Source of the DNA: Pterobdella sp. o SKG-2022 | Taxonomy: Eukaryota; Annelida; Clitellata; Hirudinida; Piscicolidae | Direction: 5' to 3' | NCBI GenBank assembly: GCA_964035795.1 | Contig: OZ038327.1 | Location: 6,204,985 to 6,268,984, forward strand | DNA: 64,000 nucleotides | Shown: positions 1 through 12,868 of the stretch, piece by piece | How the letters are laid out: the number at the start of each line of letters is the position of its first letter | Position numbering within the stretch: position 1 is the stretch's first letter | Notes under the pieces: generated by a model | What the model was told of the DNA's origin: nothing | Databases searched by the model: none | What the model saw: the letters and a program-made list of their open reading frames with translations, nothing else | Made by a program: the position numbers and the translations under genes

Positions 1-417
1 GGATAATACCACATCGTCTATGTAATGTGAGGTCATGAGAGCACCCTCCATGAACAGTGTGCTCTTTTGCATAGTAGGAAATCTTTGATATTTTGACTTC
101 CATTTTAAGAAATACAGGGTTGCAAGTTTGACAATGCGTTTGTGTAACATAATTGGCAAAAGGTGTTTGATCTCTGAATCTCATAAAGATGGTTGCCAGC
201 GTAAATCTTCCTTTAAGACTACAGCAGACTGAGTTCGCAAATTCTGTTGCAGCCACCAAAAACATGGTGTTAGGCTAGGGGGACTGGGGAGGATGCATCA
301 ACTGCTTCGTTGGCTCACTAGCTGTTTTGGTCAATGTTTGTCTGTGTCTGCTTTTGTTTATCTTGTTTTTTCTCTATTTTGATATAGAATTATGGAAAAA
401 ATTATTAATATTTGCAG
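1..417. other. Upstream intron or flank of the first gene
   Basis: No coding exon is recognisable here. The stretch ends in a pyrimidine/T-rich tract and TTTGCAG at 411-417, which looks like the 3' splice site for the exon that follows. Confidence 0.4.
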
Positions 418-894
418 ACGATCTCTTTAAGACTATCAACTGAAGTGCACAGGCTTCAAAGAGTGAAGAATGCAGATGAGAGACTGCATGAGACGAGCAA
501 CAAAGGCAGCAAAATTTTTTCTAGTGGAAGCTTTGGAAGAAGGCTGTCCCGACCTACCCTCCTCTTCCTCGACAACAACAGAAAAAAGTTCAGCATTCCT
601 GAGTTGTTCAAACTATCATCACCATCCTCCATCACACCCATCCTTGAGAAACCTTTTCTCAATTCCAGTGGTGCTGTTGAGGATGTCAAACTTGTCGATC
701 AAAATGCCATTAATGATGATGAGGGTAATAAAAGCAATGTTAATAGACCCAATGAATCGGATGATACAGATGTGAACAAAGATGGAGATACTAGTAATAA
801 TAAAAGGAGGTTGATGAAAAGTAGAAGCTCATCGTTTTGCGAAGGAAAAAGAATTCCCTTGCTGAGTAAGATGAGATCTTCCGTTCTCAAATGA
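418..894 (+). CDS. Terminal coding exon of an unrecognised gene
   Basis: An open frame of about 158 codons begins right after a good acceptor (TTTGCAG, 411-417) and ends in TGA at 892-894. There is no ATG at its start, so I read it as the last coding exon of a gene whose earlier exons lie to the left of the window. The product is basic and Ser-rich, with an RRLSRP motif that would suit a basophilic kinase such as PKA. A central Asp/Asn-rich stretch precedes a second basic Ser cluster (KSRSSSF) close to the C terminus. No domain is recognised and no function is assigned. A canonical AATAAA at 1043-1048 about 150 bases downstream supports this being the 3' end of a transcript. Confidence 0.55.
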   Translation, partial: TISLRLSTEVHRLQRVKNADERLHETSNKGSKIFSSGSFGRRLSRPTLLFLDNNRKKFSIPELFKLSSPSSITPILEKPFLNSSGAVEDVKLVDQNAINDDEGNKSNVNRPNESDDTDVNKDGDTSNNKRRLMKSRSSSFCEGKRIPLLSKMRSSVLK

Positions 895-1042
895 CGTGGT
901 GTGTGGGGTTGGATGTGATCTAGTGTGTTGCATGGTAAGATTTTAATTGTGAATGTTGTTATAGAAACGTCATGCTTATAATCATGCGGACTTGACAAGA
1001 TAGTAATGACGACGTTAGTTTATATGATCCGATAAGGGGCGT

Positions 1043-1048
1043 AATAAA
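1043..1048 (+). terminator. Candidate poly(A) signal of the first gene
   Basis: AATAAA lies about 150 bases after the stop codon at 892-894 on the same strand. Assignment rests on position only. Confidence 0.45.
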
Positions 1049-1845
1049 TAAATGACATTCATGTATTCAAATATTCTCTTCATACTTACCATTCTTCATT
1101 GTGACTGCTATGATGTTCTTCATGTTCTTATAATTGTGATTACGTTCTAATCGAAATGTTCTTGTCATAAGTGCTCCAATTTCTTACTTCGGCATTCAAC
1201 TTCGAACATTTACACTGTGATTAATACCGCTATAAGTCAAACGCGCATTTCTGATGCAAACCACTTCTATGTTTGTTTCCATTCAGTGTCCATATACTTC
1301 TCACGTGTTACTTTATTCACTTGTATGTGCCTTTATATATCAGCGTGCTTGTGTGCATGTCGGTGATCTCGTGCCTCATACATCCTCGTCTCTACATTCA
1401 TGTCATCGATGATGGGAATGATATATAATGAATGAATGAGTACAACTTCTTATGGATGTTCCTTGTGCATTTTTATTAGCCATACTAGTCATATTGAGGT
1501 GCAGAGATTGGGTACGTTGGTTTTTGAACTTGTTACTTTGAATGTTATTGTTATTTTCATTCTTTTTATTGGTATTATTTATGAGTTGTTATTATTATGT
1601 TTTTCTGCAGTTTTTGTGAATTTCAAATAAATCAAAAATATTTATTTTGAAAAACGACATTAAATGAAATTAAAACAAAAGTAGAAGATTTGAACAAAAA
1701 CATTAAAAGTTACTTATAACGATTATAACGAATAAAACAATTGCACTAGTAGTTACAAATGTTTTCTAAGCGGCATCCTGTTTCAAATGATATTTCTATA
1801 ATACTAGGCTCCATTTGTTATTGTTTTTCATCACTACCCACATCA
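1049..1845. other. Convergent intergenic spacer
   Basis: This is the spacer between the 3' ends of the first gene (+) and PICK1 (-). It is AT-rich with no supported coding region. AATAAA on the minus strand (complement of 1641-1646) lies about 200 bases beyond the PICK1 stop and is the likely PICK1 poly(A) signal. Confidence 0.4.
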
Positions 1846-4247
1846 TCATTCGTTCACAACATTGTGGCCATCGTTATTACTATTGTTATTATGATCACTT
1901 CTATTATCAGACTCCTCTTGTATATCATCATTTGGTTCTTTATTATTGTTACTATTATTGTTATTGGTGTTATTTCGAACACCAAGTAGATCCATAATTT
2001 CATTGAATGCAGTTCTTTTGGCGGGAAGATCCTTTTCATAGAACTCATACAAGAGATCCTTGCTTTTCTCTTGTGTTGTGTCGTGTGGTGCAGTGGTGCT
2101 TAGTTTGCTTGTATTATCGCTCGTGTTTTGTTGTTGAATTTGTTTCGTTGTATTTTTGAGTATGTTTATTTGTTCTTCGATGTAGTTCTGTGGGAAGAGC
2201 TGGTGTGGCAGTGGCTGTTTGGTGGGAGGGGCCTGCACTCGTTGATTGGTGGTTGTATTTTGTGTGCCTCTGATGTGTGTGTTGGTGGTTTCGTTGTTAA
2301 GTAAAAGTTCGCTCAATTTTTGATTGTTAACTTTATTAGTTGTGTTATTTAAGCTGTATGGGTCGTTATGATAGTTATTTAAATTAGGCAGAATAGATTT
2401 GTTGAAAGGGTTTGTTGTTGAGTTTTGAAGATTGGTCTTTGTTGTTGACTTTTGAGGGTTAGGTGTTGTCGTTGTTGTGGTAGTGGTGGTGTTTAGAAGT
2501 CTTGTTGTGTTGAGAGAAATTGTGTTATTAAGTTGGCCTAAAATGTTGTTGTTGGTAGTATTCATACAGGAAAAAGTGCCTAGCTTGTTTATATTGTTGG
2601 GAGATTGTGTGGAGATTGTTGTAAGATTGATTGTTGAAGTGTTGTTGTAGTCGGGATGAGCGTTGCTTGTACATGAAATATTGGAATCATGAAATGTTGA
2701 GTAGTTAGATGATTGCTTGAAAAAGTCGTTGAAACTTTGATAAGTTGGTGTGTTGTCAGCTGTTTGAAAAAGACCTTCCAAGTTTTTGTATAAGCCAGTT
2801 GTTTTTTTTGACGAATTGGTTAAAAGTGCGGGAGGTTTAGTGTTTGTTCGAGATATCATTGGAGCCAAGCTGCCTGGCAACATTGGTGATGGTGGAGAAG
2901 ACTTTGTTGGAGAGAGAGTTGAGGTTGTTTGATACAGAGATTTTGGTTTCAGTGTTGATGTTGTGGTTGTTGAAGAGCGATCAAAAAAGAAATGAATGTT
3001 TGTTGTAGCTGTTTTAGAGGAAGCATTTGTTGATAAGCTGTTTGGAAGAGGAGTGGTGTTAGAAGGAAGACAATTAGTAGTAGTTGCTGATGCCGACAAT
3101 TCATCGAAACAGGAAAAAGCTCCAGATGTGAGAGATGTTGGTGTGGCAAAGATGTCGCGAAGGTCGAGTTCAGTGGGAGGTTTATCCCCAAAAGGGTAAT
3201 GAGTCACCAAGTCTTGAACTGATTTGTTTCCGTTGGTTTCTAAATTACTCATTTCATCGTTAAATTCACTCTTTTTCTGTTTAACATCATCTTCAGTTTT
3301 CAACACCATCTTCTCTACCACATTTTTGTTGTTCTTCATATTATTTCCACCAATTAAATTCTTGTTTTCACCATCATTTTTCCACTCATCACCCCACTTG
3401 ATCAAATCTTTCAATACTTCATTGTCACCGACATCGCCACCATCTTTGCTACTATCAACAACCTTTGTTTTAACTAGTACGTCACCAATATCAATCAAGT
3501 TGTCATCATCATCTCCATTCATGACGTCATTCTCCTTTTTAACTCCGTCGCAAGTATTTCTTTGAATTTTGACCTCATCACCTTCAATGCAGCATTCAAT
3601 CAAATCATCAGCATTATCATGATCTAGAGTGCCGTTATCATCATCAATACCTCCCAACAAAGCGATTCCAAAACTAGGAGCTTGCTCAGTAGATGAAGCT
3701 TGGAAAGATGAGGACTTGATAAGTTGATGATTGATGGTTGAAGGTTGGGTAGATGGAGACTGGGTAAGTTGGGTAGATGGAGACTGGGTAAGTTGGGTAG
3801 ATGGAGACTGGGTAGGTGGATTGAAGATGGATTGGAGGAGCTGGTCATCCTGTGGAGTTTTGACTTGTTCGACAGCATCACTTAAAATATTTCTTTCATT
3901 CATGTTAAAAAATTCTTTGATTTCTTTGTCTGTTGTTTTACTTATTTCTTTTTCATTTCCATCGCAGTCTTCTTTATTGTCATCATCACTTTTACTATTA
4001 TCACTACCATTACCACTCTGAGCATCTTTGCTCTCATCTTTATCATTTTTATCTTCACCATCCTCACCCTCATCATCATTCTCCTCAAGATTTATTTCTT
4101 CATAACCATCATCATCATCATCATCATCATAACCATTATTTTTATCACCTCCACCATCATCACCACCCCCACCATCGCCCACATCACGATCACCATCTCC
4201 ATCATCTTGTTCATTGAAAACACCAGATGTATTGTAATTGTAGACAC
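1846..4247 (-). other. PICK1: Final PICK1 exon: about 800-residue acidic, Asn/Thr/Ser-rich extension
   Basis: This exon is open for 2402 nt without a stop. Read from the acceptor, it starts GVYNYNTSGVFNEQDDGDGD, which lines up with the position and acidic character of the normal PICK1 C terminus. It then runs through Asp/Gly-rich and Glu-rich blocks, three copies of an 8-residue TQSPSTQL repeat, and long Asn/Thr/Ser-rich segments. Short ordered-looking islands stand out: VTHYPFGDKPPTELDLRDIF, a single NPF tripeptide (the type bound by EH domains), and a C-terminal predicted helix EKSKDLLYEFYEKDLPAKR followed by EIMDLLGVR. Such islands in a disordered tail suggest short binding motifs, but no partner can be named. 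Confidence 0.8.
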
Positions 4248-7200
4248 CTTTTGTGATGAAACAATACTTCAACATTTGCAATATAACAGCGTGAACTTCA
4301 AAAAATATTTTATGAAAAAAATTTATTTTTAATGAAATTTTTTAAATTTTAGTTTTTTATTAGAATATATAACTGTGGTGATAATAAATATGAAACAATA
4401 TATTATCAATACGGCAGAATAATCTAAAGAGTTACAAACCACCCCCAAGACTCAATGGCCAGAATTACTGTTGTATCTTTCAGGAGTGAACTTATATTTG
4501 GCATACTAATTTGGAAAGTTGTTTTAAATAATGCTTTTATATCGTTTTAAAGCCTGTTAGTTTCGAAAATGTTGATGCTGTAAATTGAGCTTCAAAAAAA
4601 ACAAAATGGGTGTTTAAGAAGTTGGTGAGTACAAAGAATTCTCAAATTTTCCAGATTTCACTTCAAACATACAAGCCTCTTCTAGTAGCATGCAATAGAG
4701 CTTGAACAAAAATTTTTTATTCATAAATGAGTGAAGAAGCTATGTAGAATGTTGAGCCAGTTGGGATTGGCTCGTCCTTGGATCTTATGGTGTGTAAGCA
4801 CGTATCGTTGGTGCTTGGGATGGAAAATGTAATGCGGTATTTATGAAGCGCTTTTCCTTGTAGTTCAAAGCGTTTGCTACAAATTTAATATCACGAAAAC
4901 ACACTGTGGAACAGGTGCTTATTGTCGGCCCACGCGGGATTGAACCCGGTAACTAGCTAATTAGTCTAATGCTCAACTAATGAGCTATAGAGGCAAAGAA
5001 AAAAGATGTAACTTATTTCAATAAGCAGCACAGCAACATTCAGCGCATTGAGAGCATTTTAAAGTGTATAGGAACAAACCTTTGAGAAAATCGATCTCAA
5101 TTGGGAAGAGGATGTTGCCAGCTAATACCTGAGAGCAGTTTTTAAAAACTTTAGATGATAAATGCTTATGAGAATGCCAGGTTTAATTCAATCCCTCGCT
5201 GAATGAAAACTTGCATCCTTCTAGTCTATCTCTTTAACTCTTCCGGGCCCAACGTTTTCATGATGAAGTATGATCATCAAGTGTTAGTAAGATTATTTTA
5301 AATACCATAAAGTTCTTGTCTCAAAAGATAAGTTTTTGAGTTTTTAACATGATACTTGTAGCTTACTGACGAAGTTGTATGTACTTATTTACCTAGTTCT
5401 CCATGAACCAACTCAACTCTATTTGTGTGAGTTTTCACATTTAATTTCCAACTTCAGAATAATTAAAGCATCTTTGAGCACGGTAACAATGTTTGACAAC
5501 CTATTATAAAGATTTGCATGGAGTAACAACGTTCTGTGGAACCTGCCAACTGTGCGCAACTGAAGACAATTCGGGTCAAACTTAGGATCGACTAATACTA
5601 CTAACACTGTTTGAGGATAAATCTGAAAATTTTTATTTACAGCAAAAACCAATTTATCTTACAACTTTAGCCATGCTTTCAATAGATTTATAGTGGGCTA
5701 TTGTTTTGGAAACTTCTTCGTGAGCTTATGGCACTTTTATTTTTATTAGTGTACCCTCATAACATTGATTTTTATAACCACACAAGTGGCTTACAGATTA
5801 TGCACAAAGCTGATAAGAAACTCATGATAAATCGACAGCTTCGTGATTATCAAGCTTATAAAGCACTATTTTTGTAGTTTTATCATATGGATTATAAGCT
5901 AAGAATCAATCTTTGTTGATGATTTGAAATGGTTCATTATGAATTTAAAACAATTATGTTATGGTGTAGTCCTATTTTTTGACGTCATACAAATCATGAG
6001 AATAAATTTTGGTTTTTGATACTCATTATTCATGCAATTTTTAAGATGCTGCACGAAGGTATGCTTGGTCCTGGATATGAGGTTAAAAGACGCCAACTCA
6101 CACCCTAAATTTCAGGCCTGCTAGTCATTGGAGCTTCAAGCTACACGGAGTAACAGAGGTGAAAAATAAATAATTAACCAACATACTAACATTGTGGTTA
6201 TCATTGTGCATTGTAGCCAAGCTGCATATGAGTCTCTGCAGTTGGAAGATGCGTCCCTGCACTGCAAATATTGTTGAGATATAGTTCTCTATAGAATTAA
6301 TGCTTTGTAGAACAACTAGTCTTACTAACAGTTTTATGACAAATATGTGTAACTATGAAATATTTTGAAAGATTGACTATATGGAAATAGTGAATATGAA
6401 TAAAAAAAGTTGTAACTATAAACAAAAGCATTTATAGGGGGGATCAGATAGTTTGACAGAAGAGATAATTTATAGGAAAATTAGTGTACCTTTTTGAAAT
6501 CATTTTTAAAAATTGGCTTGTGTGATAGCAATAGACTAGTAGATATACATTAAATAAACTATAACTTTTGATAAGTAAAACTAATGTTTTTCAACAAAGT
6601 TGTATGTATCAACAATAACTTGAACAAAATGATATTTTACAGTATTCAAAAAAACCAGCAACAAACCATGCTTATTCTCCAGCAACGACAACTTTTCTGT
6701 GACGTCATTCCTCATTTTTGAAAAAGCCACTTTTGCTTCTTGACGACACCTTAGCAACAACCTGTACTCATAGTTGCCCGTCTCTACCCTGTGGGTTTCA
6801 TGGGAGGTGTAACAGAGAGGCTTTGAAGGTTTGGGAGTAAAGTACATTGGGAGTAATTTGAAAAAAGATAATTTTGAGAGTCAAAACTGAAGCTCTAAAG
6901 GAAATAGTGTTTGTTCGTTTATACGATTGCAAATGAAATAGAGCAATTTGAAAAATAAAAAACATAATTAAAGAATGAAAAACAAAATTTGTGAAAAAAT
7001 GAAAATTAGAGTTGTTTTGACGTTTCAGGAACAAATATTTATTGATTAATTCAAATGGTATTTTAATACCACAAATATTTTCTCATTAACCAATCAACCA
7101 ACATTTAAGCCAAGCTTTCCTCCCATCCACCAACTTCTCTACTCTATTGTTTTTTGACAGTCTCTTGTTTGGTTAGAAAGTCTTAAGAAAAAACCTCGTG

Positions 7201-10200
7201 TCACAACTGCAAAAAATTACAACGCCATGCTTACTATTAGCATAAACCCTTCATTAGTTTTACCATCGCATCCATCAAGGATTTTGAAGTTGGAAACGTA
7301 TAATCCAATATTGATTATGTTTGAAAACCTTGAGTCTACAGAAAAAAGTGAGTTGAAACACAGTTGCTTCTGAACCATCTGTGGTTGAAGGAACACCCCA
7401 CTCAACTTTTGTGATTCGACTATCTTTGCTTCTTATGATTTGTTATATCGGTGATTCTTAGGATATTACTGTTTTTTGGCGTTTTGAAAATTGAAAGCTA
7501 TGATTGGTTACTATTTCTTTACCAATGTTTCGGTTCCATATTGCACCCGACTCTATGTTTGATCCACACATTCAGTTAAGCAACACATTTTTCCAAAACT
7601 CCTTTTTTTCGTATTTTTTAAACTTTGTACTAAAATTGTTCATCCTTTTCATGCCTTCTTATTATATGGGATTAGAGATTTTTCGTGAATGCCACATTTT
7701 TTACTTTAAAATCTAAGAGTTGAAACTTTTTGGGCACCGCAACTAGTAGCTTTTCAAAACTTTGCTACTATAAAATATAGTCTGATAGCAAATAAAACCA
7801 ATGATCTTTTGCATTTATTAAAGATCTACAAACCAACCCACACTCGACCAACTATCCACCCACTACCTTCCAACCCATGACTCCTCCCTCTCACCTGTAC
7901 AAATACTCATCAAGAGCTTGACTGGATGATTCCTCGTCATCCAACTCTTTCACTTTCAAACAGTACGACTAGGGAAGGTATATCCATCATTATTTATAAA
8001 GTATAGATATGCAAAAACGTCAGCCTCTATAGCTCAATCATCCTAACTATTTAAACATATGGGTTTCAATTACCTGTCGAGCACATAGCATTTGTGCCAC
8101 AGTTGATTGCTATGCTAGGTAACAAACACATAAACTATTTAATGAAACTCAAAAGAATTTCAAATATCTATACATTTCTCAACACATTTTGTAAGCTGAT
8201 AAATAATAATTGAGACAGAAAAGTTCACTTCTATCTACAAACCCACCACCAACTCACCATCACCCCTCCACTATATGAACCCTAACCACCATCGCCCACC
8301 ATCATTATACTTTCACCACCGTCAAACCATCCCTCACCCTATCTATGCATCCCCCAACACCCATGTACCACCCTCACCCATGCACCACCCAACACACACC
8401 AGATATTCGAACTTGCAATTGAGGTACTTGTTCACCGTCATTTGCATGTCCGGGATGGCCTTGGTCAGAAAGACATTCAAGTCTTCCAGCATCTGTCATG
8501 GAGCATAACAAAAATAAAAATTTCAAAAAATATCAATGAAACGAAAATAATAATAGAAAAAAAAGAAATAAGAATGATAAAAAAATAATAATAACAATAA
8601 AATAATTAAAAAAAGCAGGAGTTTACAGGCTTGATGAGTTTCACAGCCTTTCTGATGTTCTTCTCAAACTCCCTGTGCGAGTCTCCAAACCTTGGTGACA
8701 CATTTTCATTCAGCTTTTTATTTTTCATCATTATTTTGTAAATTCTTATCATTATTATGGAAGTTTCTTTAATTCTTAACGTGACGACTGACCGACTAAA
8801 GACCTTGGAAGCATTGATCTGAGGGTCCCTCGCCCCTATCGTCGCAAACAAGTCCCCGAACTCTGTGTATCATCATTATCACCATCACCATCATCATCAT
8901 GTAATCATCATCATCATCAGCAGCACCACCACCATCACTACCACCACCACCATCAAAGTCGAAGAGGTTCTAAACCACGCCAGCTTCCAGCCCCAAAGCG
9001 TTTCGAGAATTCATTCATCATTTTTCACTGCTCACCCGAAATCACAAACAACTCGAAGCTGCAAGTTTCTTTCGGTACTCGCTCCAAGAAGTGTCGGAAG
9101 AGTCTTTGGAAGCTGGCGCTCAACAACAACAACAATCACCACCATCATCACTACCACCACCACCATCATCATTATTATCGCCATTACCAATCTATCCTCA
9201 AACTCAGGCACACTCAACAAGCAGTGGTAAAGGAAGAGAAACGATGAAAACTCAACAACATCACAAATGCCTCACCTCTATATGAAGCAGCCATGAGGTC
9301 CAGGGAGCTGATGTACCTTTTTACCACTCTCTTCAACTTCTTGTAGTTTTCAACCTTTTTCTGCAGCCCTTTCAGCTTTGGAATCATAGTGTCTGGTGAC
9401 GATGGTACAATGCTAACAATTATTCACTCAACCAACAAAATTGCCATATTGCAACGAAATAACGGAAAATTTTGATGATTTCATAAAAAAATTTTAATTA
9501 GCCTTTGGATAAGATTTAAATATGTGTAATTGGAGTATTGGAGATTGGATTGGAGGACATTCTCATCCTTGAAGAGATAGAGCCAACGGGGAGCACACGT
9601 GACCAAAAAAAGATCGTGAATACTTTTTTGAATATAAAATTTGGAGCTTGACACTAAGAAGGCAAAGTGAAGTTGGATGAAGTTGAATGTTGATGGATGA
9701 CCTATTGATAAAATGATGAGATACAGTGGAGTATGAAGTCATGCAACAAAGTTTCACACCTAAGCGTAAGTATGGGACATTTTGAAAACTTAAAAGATTA
9801 GTCCATCGTTGTTTCGAGGTAAGTTACCACAATTTTAGTCCTTGAGGCAAACGCTACAAGAACCCACTACCTGTTAGGAAGAGCAGAGGGATGTGATTGG
9901 AACAAGTTTCTTCATTCGAAGTTTTTGTGCAAATACTCCACAATATCAAGTTACTCGGATTAACTTTTCTCACAAATAAATTGATTTTTGTTTCAACCAA
10001 GAACTTTGTGCCTTCTACAATCGTGTCTTTGGGGCTGTTAGAATTGAGCAAGAGGCCTCTGAAAAGATGCTTTCTTCAAAATGTTGAATGAGACTTGGAT
10101 ATATTGTCAAAAAAAATGAAATATCATAATCAGCAACTAGTTAAAGTTTTAAAAAAAAGAAACAGTACAGCCTACCATTGCACAAAATGGCCCTACTCAT

Positions 10201-12868
10201 GCCGAAAGAGTCTGCAGTGTTGGCACTCATGTTTTCAGCCATCTTGTGCTTGAACTTCTTCAAAACTAATAAGATAATTAGTTTATTAATTAATAAAGTA
10301 AGTATATATTGATGTTTTGAATATATATTAAGATAATAAATATATATATTGAGTATACTGAATAATAATATTTTAAATACATTTTTAATATATATTAATA
10401 TATTAAATCTATAGAAAATTTGAATTGAAGTGAGTTCACTTGTGAGAACATAAACACATAAACTTGCAATCAACTTTTGGTATACAGTAGTAAAAAAAAT
10501 AAATAATGTAAATAATAAATAAAAATACAATATAATTATAGATGGGTGGATGGATGAATAAATTAAGGGATAGATAGATGGATGAATAGATGAATGGATG
10601 GATGGATGAATGAATTGATGGATAAAAAAGATGCTGAATGTACCGATATCAAGAGTTTTCCCTTGTTTGGGGTCAGCATGCAGTTTGTTGAAGTTGATGG
10701 TCACTTGTTGCTGAATTGATGGGTGAAAGGGTTGTCGAATAGGAAAAAAACTATTGGCAAACTTAAAAAAAACATTCATAATAAGAATATAAACAATAAT
10801 GGTCTAGACCTGAGATTGCTGGATGAGTCTGGCCACTTCAGCCTTGGTTCTGCCCTTGACTGACAAGCCATTGATGCCCACGATCTCATCACCCGCCTTT
10901 GTGGATTTGAACATTGGTGAAGAACCATCTCATGCATTGAAAAATTAAAAAAAATTTTGAAAACATTGGAAATGACGTTACCCAGGTTAATTGCAGGTTT
11001 TGTTACAATTTCGTTCTTCACTTTTTTGTACTTCGAAACACTATGAAAAACCTTTACGATGCCTCACTAAAATTCACCACGGAACATCCTACCTCACAAA
11101 ACTTTACTCCTTCACACTACATACCACACCACTTCAAAAACCCCCTCTCACCACACCACACCACACCGTCTCAAAAACCTCCTCTTACCACACCAATCCA
11201 TACCACACCGCATCAACTCTCACTCCCCTTTACCACCCACCTTAAGAGACCCTTCTTTACAGGCCGGGGATCCATCAAAGATCTGCACCACATAGATGCA
11301 TGGGCAATTGGGAGCACCACCACCCACACTGACTCCCACCATGTTTTGGGTGTTCTTCTCCAACATCACACATCCCGATGTCACACGAATCCCTCTGCAT
11401 TTAAATACAACTTGTATAATCTTAATAATCATAACCTATATATAAGGCCAAATAACAAAAACTCAAAATAATTGGCGGAAAATCAAAAAGATAATGCCAG
11501 CATACAGACTTCTACCCAAAAACCGATGTAGATGGATTTTACTTTAAAAGATGGAGGAAGAGACTTGACAGGTATCAGGAATGGTCCTAATAGTGAAAAC
11601 ATAACATTGATACTGTTTCAAAAATTTCTCACTACGCCATATTGTCGATAGGTAAGTTTTTGAAGACAAATGAAATTTAATTGAAAGAAACTTTATAGAG
11701 TTTGTTTAAAACGGAAACTGTAATTCTTACCATCGCAGCACAAGATCAAGCTCTGAGAACTATCAAAAAAAAGCATTAAAACTGTATTTAATCCGCCCGG
11801 TATAATGAAAATGTGACTCATGTAGAAGCAAGTGTAGCAAGCTGGCACAAAAAGAAAACGGAATAAGACATGATAAAGTAGCAACCGTGGTTCATTAGAC
11901 TATTTTAAAGACAAAATCCACATGAAGTATTAGTGTAAGCACAAAAAAGTGGTGTAATACAAAAAAAATGGCAATTTTATATGACAAATTTAAGAAGCAA
12001 GCAGCAAGACATCATCGTTATAGAGGGACTCCATACCAAGCTTCATCATTATCATAACTATTCCAAGAAGCTTTAGAACATTAAGGAAACATAAGTAAAA
12101 AATAGAGAATAAACAAGAAGTTGAAAGAAATATCTATACAATCAAAGGCCAATCATTGTTCCAGTGATGAAGGGTTCGTTAAAAACTAAATTTAAAAGAA
12201 ATAAAAAAATTATTGTAAAACGTACAATGCTCATTTTGATTATAATCATAAAATCCAAAAAAATATGAAACATGAAAAACACCCGATAAAATATAAAGAA
12301 TAGAGTAACCGACAGACAATCTTCCCAGGGCAGGCAGACATGTTTGTTTTCATCGGCAAAGTAGTCCATGTAGTCATCTTGCGCAAGCAAGTCATATCCA
12401 TTCAAGAACTCCAGTATGCAAGGTGTGGGGAAGTGGTGTGGAGAGAATGGCCTTTTAGAGTTGTGAGCTAAAAACTTTTTAAAGAAGTTGAGAAAATTTG
12501 AGCGGAAATGTGGCAAAGTTGTCAACTTTCACTATAGTGATATACAACATATAATAAAACCAAAACAGTATGATTTTTTTAAAAACTGTTTGCTAAATTT
12601 TAAAAATTGAGTTAGACACTTCAATATTAAAACATCCTTTAAACAGTTTGTAAATATTAGCCCTGTTAGGAAACTACAGTGTTAATCGATTTATTGATTG
12701 AACTTTTGGTAAAAATAGTCTATGAAAGTTTTAAGTTCCAACTAATTTTTATATAATATTCTTATTTGAAAAAGCTTTTATAAATTTCAATCGTTTAAGC
12801 AGCAAATCTTACATTCTATCTTCTTCTAATGCTAGTGGATTTATGAAAAACTCGTTAAGAAAATTCAT
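1846..12868 (-). CDS. PICK1: PICK1 orthologue (PDZ-BAR scaffold) with a giant C-terminal tail
   Basis: PICK1 is a peripheral membrane scaffold that binds receptor and transporter C termini through its PDZ domain and curved membranes through its BAR domain. Coding exons (minus strand): 12868-12813, 11394-11241, 10896-10810, 10710-10644, 10265-10176, 9392-9276, 8862-8793, 8690-8627, 8492-8400, 7968-7895, 6788-6667, 6261-6191, 5128-5080, 4247-1846. All phases join, giving 1171 codons plus stop. Exon 1 ends ALEEDRI and joins GIRVTSG, as in the family's acidic N terminus. The PDZ domain (about 20-120) has NMVGVSVGGGAPNCPC, keeping the CPC lipid-binding motif. The BAR domain (about 145-355) shows KAIPDMQMTVNKYL, SYCLKVKELDDEE, VETGNYEYRLLLRCRQEAK, IFQLQRL and FPIEIDF. 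Vertebrate PICK1 has about 415 residues with a short acidic tail; here residues 372-1171 are extra low-complexity sequence. Least certain is the last splice acceptor (4248-4249). Confidence 0.93.
3743..3814 (-). repeat. Three tandem 24-bp units coding TQSPSTQL inside PICK1 exon
   Basis: Near-identical 24-base units encode a repeated 8-residue Thr/Gln/Ser/Pro motif in frame. It looks like recent replication slippage inside coding DNA. Confidence 0.8.
4815..4998 (-). repeat. tRNA-derived SINE, copy 1
   Basis: On the minus strand the element opens CCTCTATAGCTCATTAG (box A-like) and continues to a B box, CGGGTTCAATCCC. It then has a body with CTGTTCCACAGTGTG and a tail near GCGCTTCATAAATACCGC. 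The same body and tail recur at 57280 (+) and 62540 (-), which shows this is a dispersed family and not a decayed tRNA gene. It lies in the last intron of PICK1. Confidence 0.75.
8020..8140 (+). repeat. Degenerate tRNA-SINE head
   Basis: CCTCTATAGCTCAATCATCC matches the start of the SINE family and is followed by a damaged B-box region and GTGCCACAGTTGA. It lies in a PICK1 intron on the antisense strand of that gene. Confidence 0.45.
8870..9200. repeat. CAC/CAT/CAA-rich simple repeats in a PICK1 intron
   Basis: Two clusters (about 8870-8960 and 9120-9200) of short CAT, CAC and CAA triplets flank unique sequence between two PICK1 BAR exons. Open frames here are triplet-repeat artefacts. Confidence 0.6.
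10535..10625. repeat. (GATG)n-type microsatellite in a PICK1 intron
   Basis: Irregular tandem GATGGATGAAT-like units lie just downstream (+ strand) of the PICK1 exon at 10644-10710. Similar ATGG arrays occur at 22140-22190 and 32160-32470. Confidence 0.7.

Noticed and set aside
5419..5652. Minus-strand open frame with LLLHANLYNRLSNIVTVLKDA, considered as a BAR-domain exon
   Set aside because: Exons 6261-6191 and 5128-5080 already supply the BAR end in exact phase; inserting this one breaks the frame and the family alignment.
12142..12525. Minus-strand open frame containing MDYFADENKHVCLPWED, considered as PICK1 exon 1 or a separate gene
   Set aside because: No donor gives the phase needed by the PDZ exon, and a better first exon (12868-12813, ending in a GTAAGA donor, phase 2, family-like EEDRI) explains the PICK1 start. 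It lies in PICK1 intron 1.
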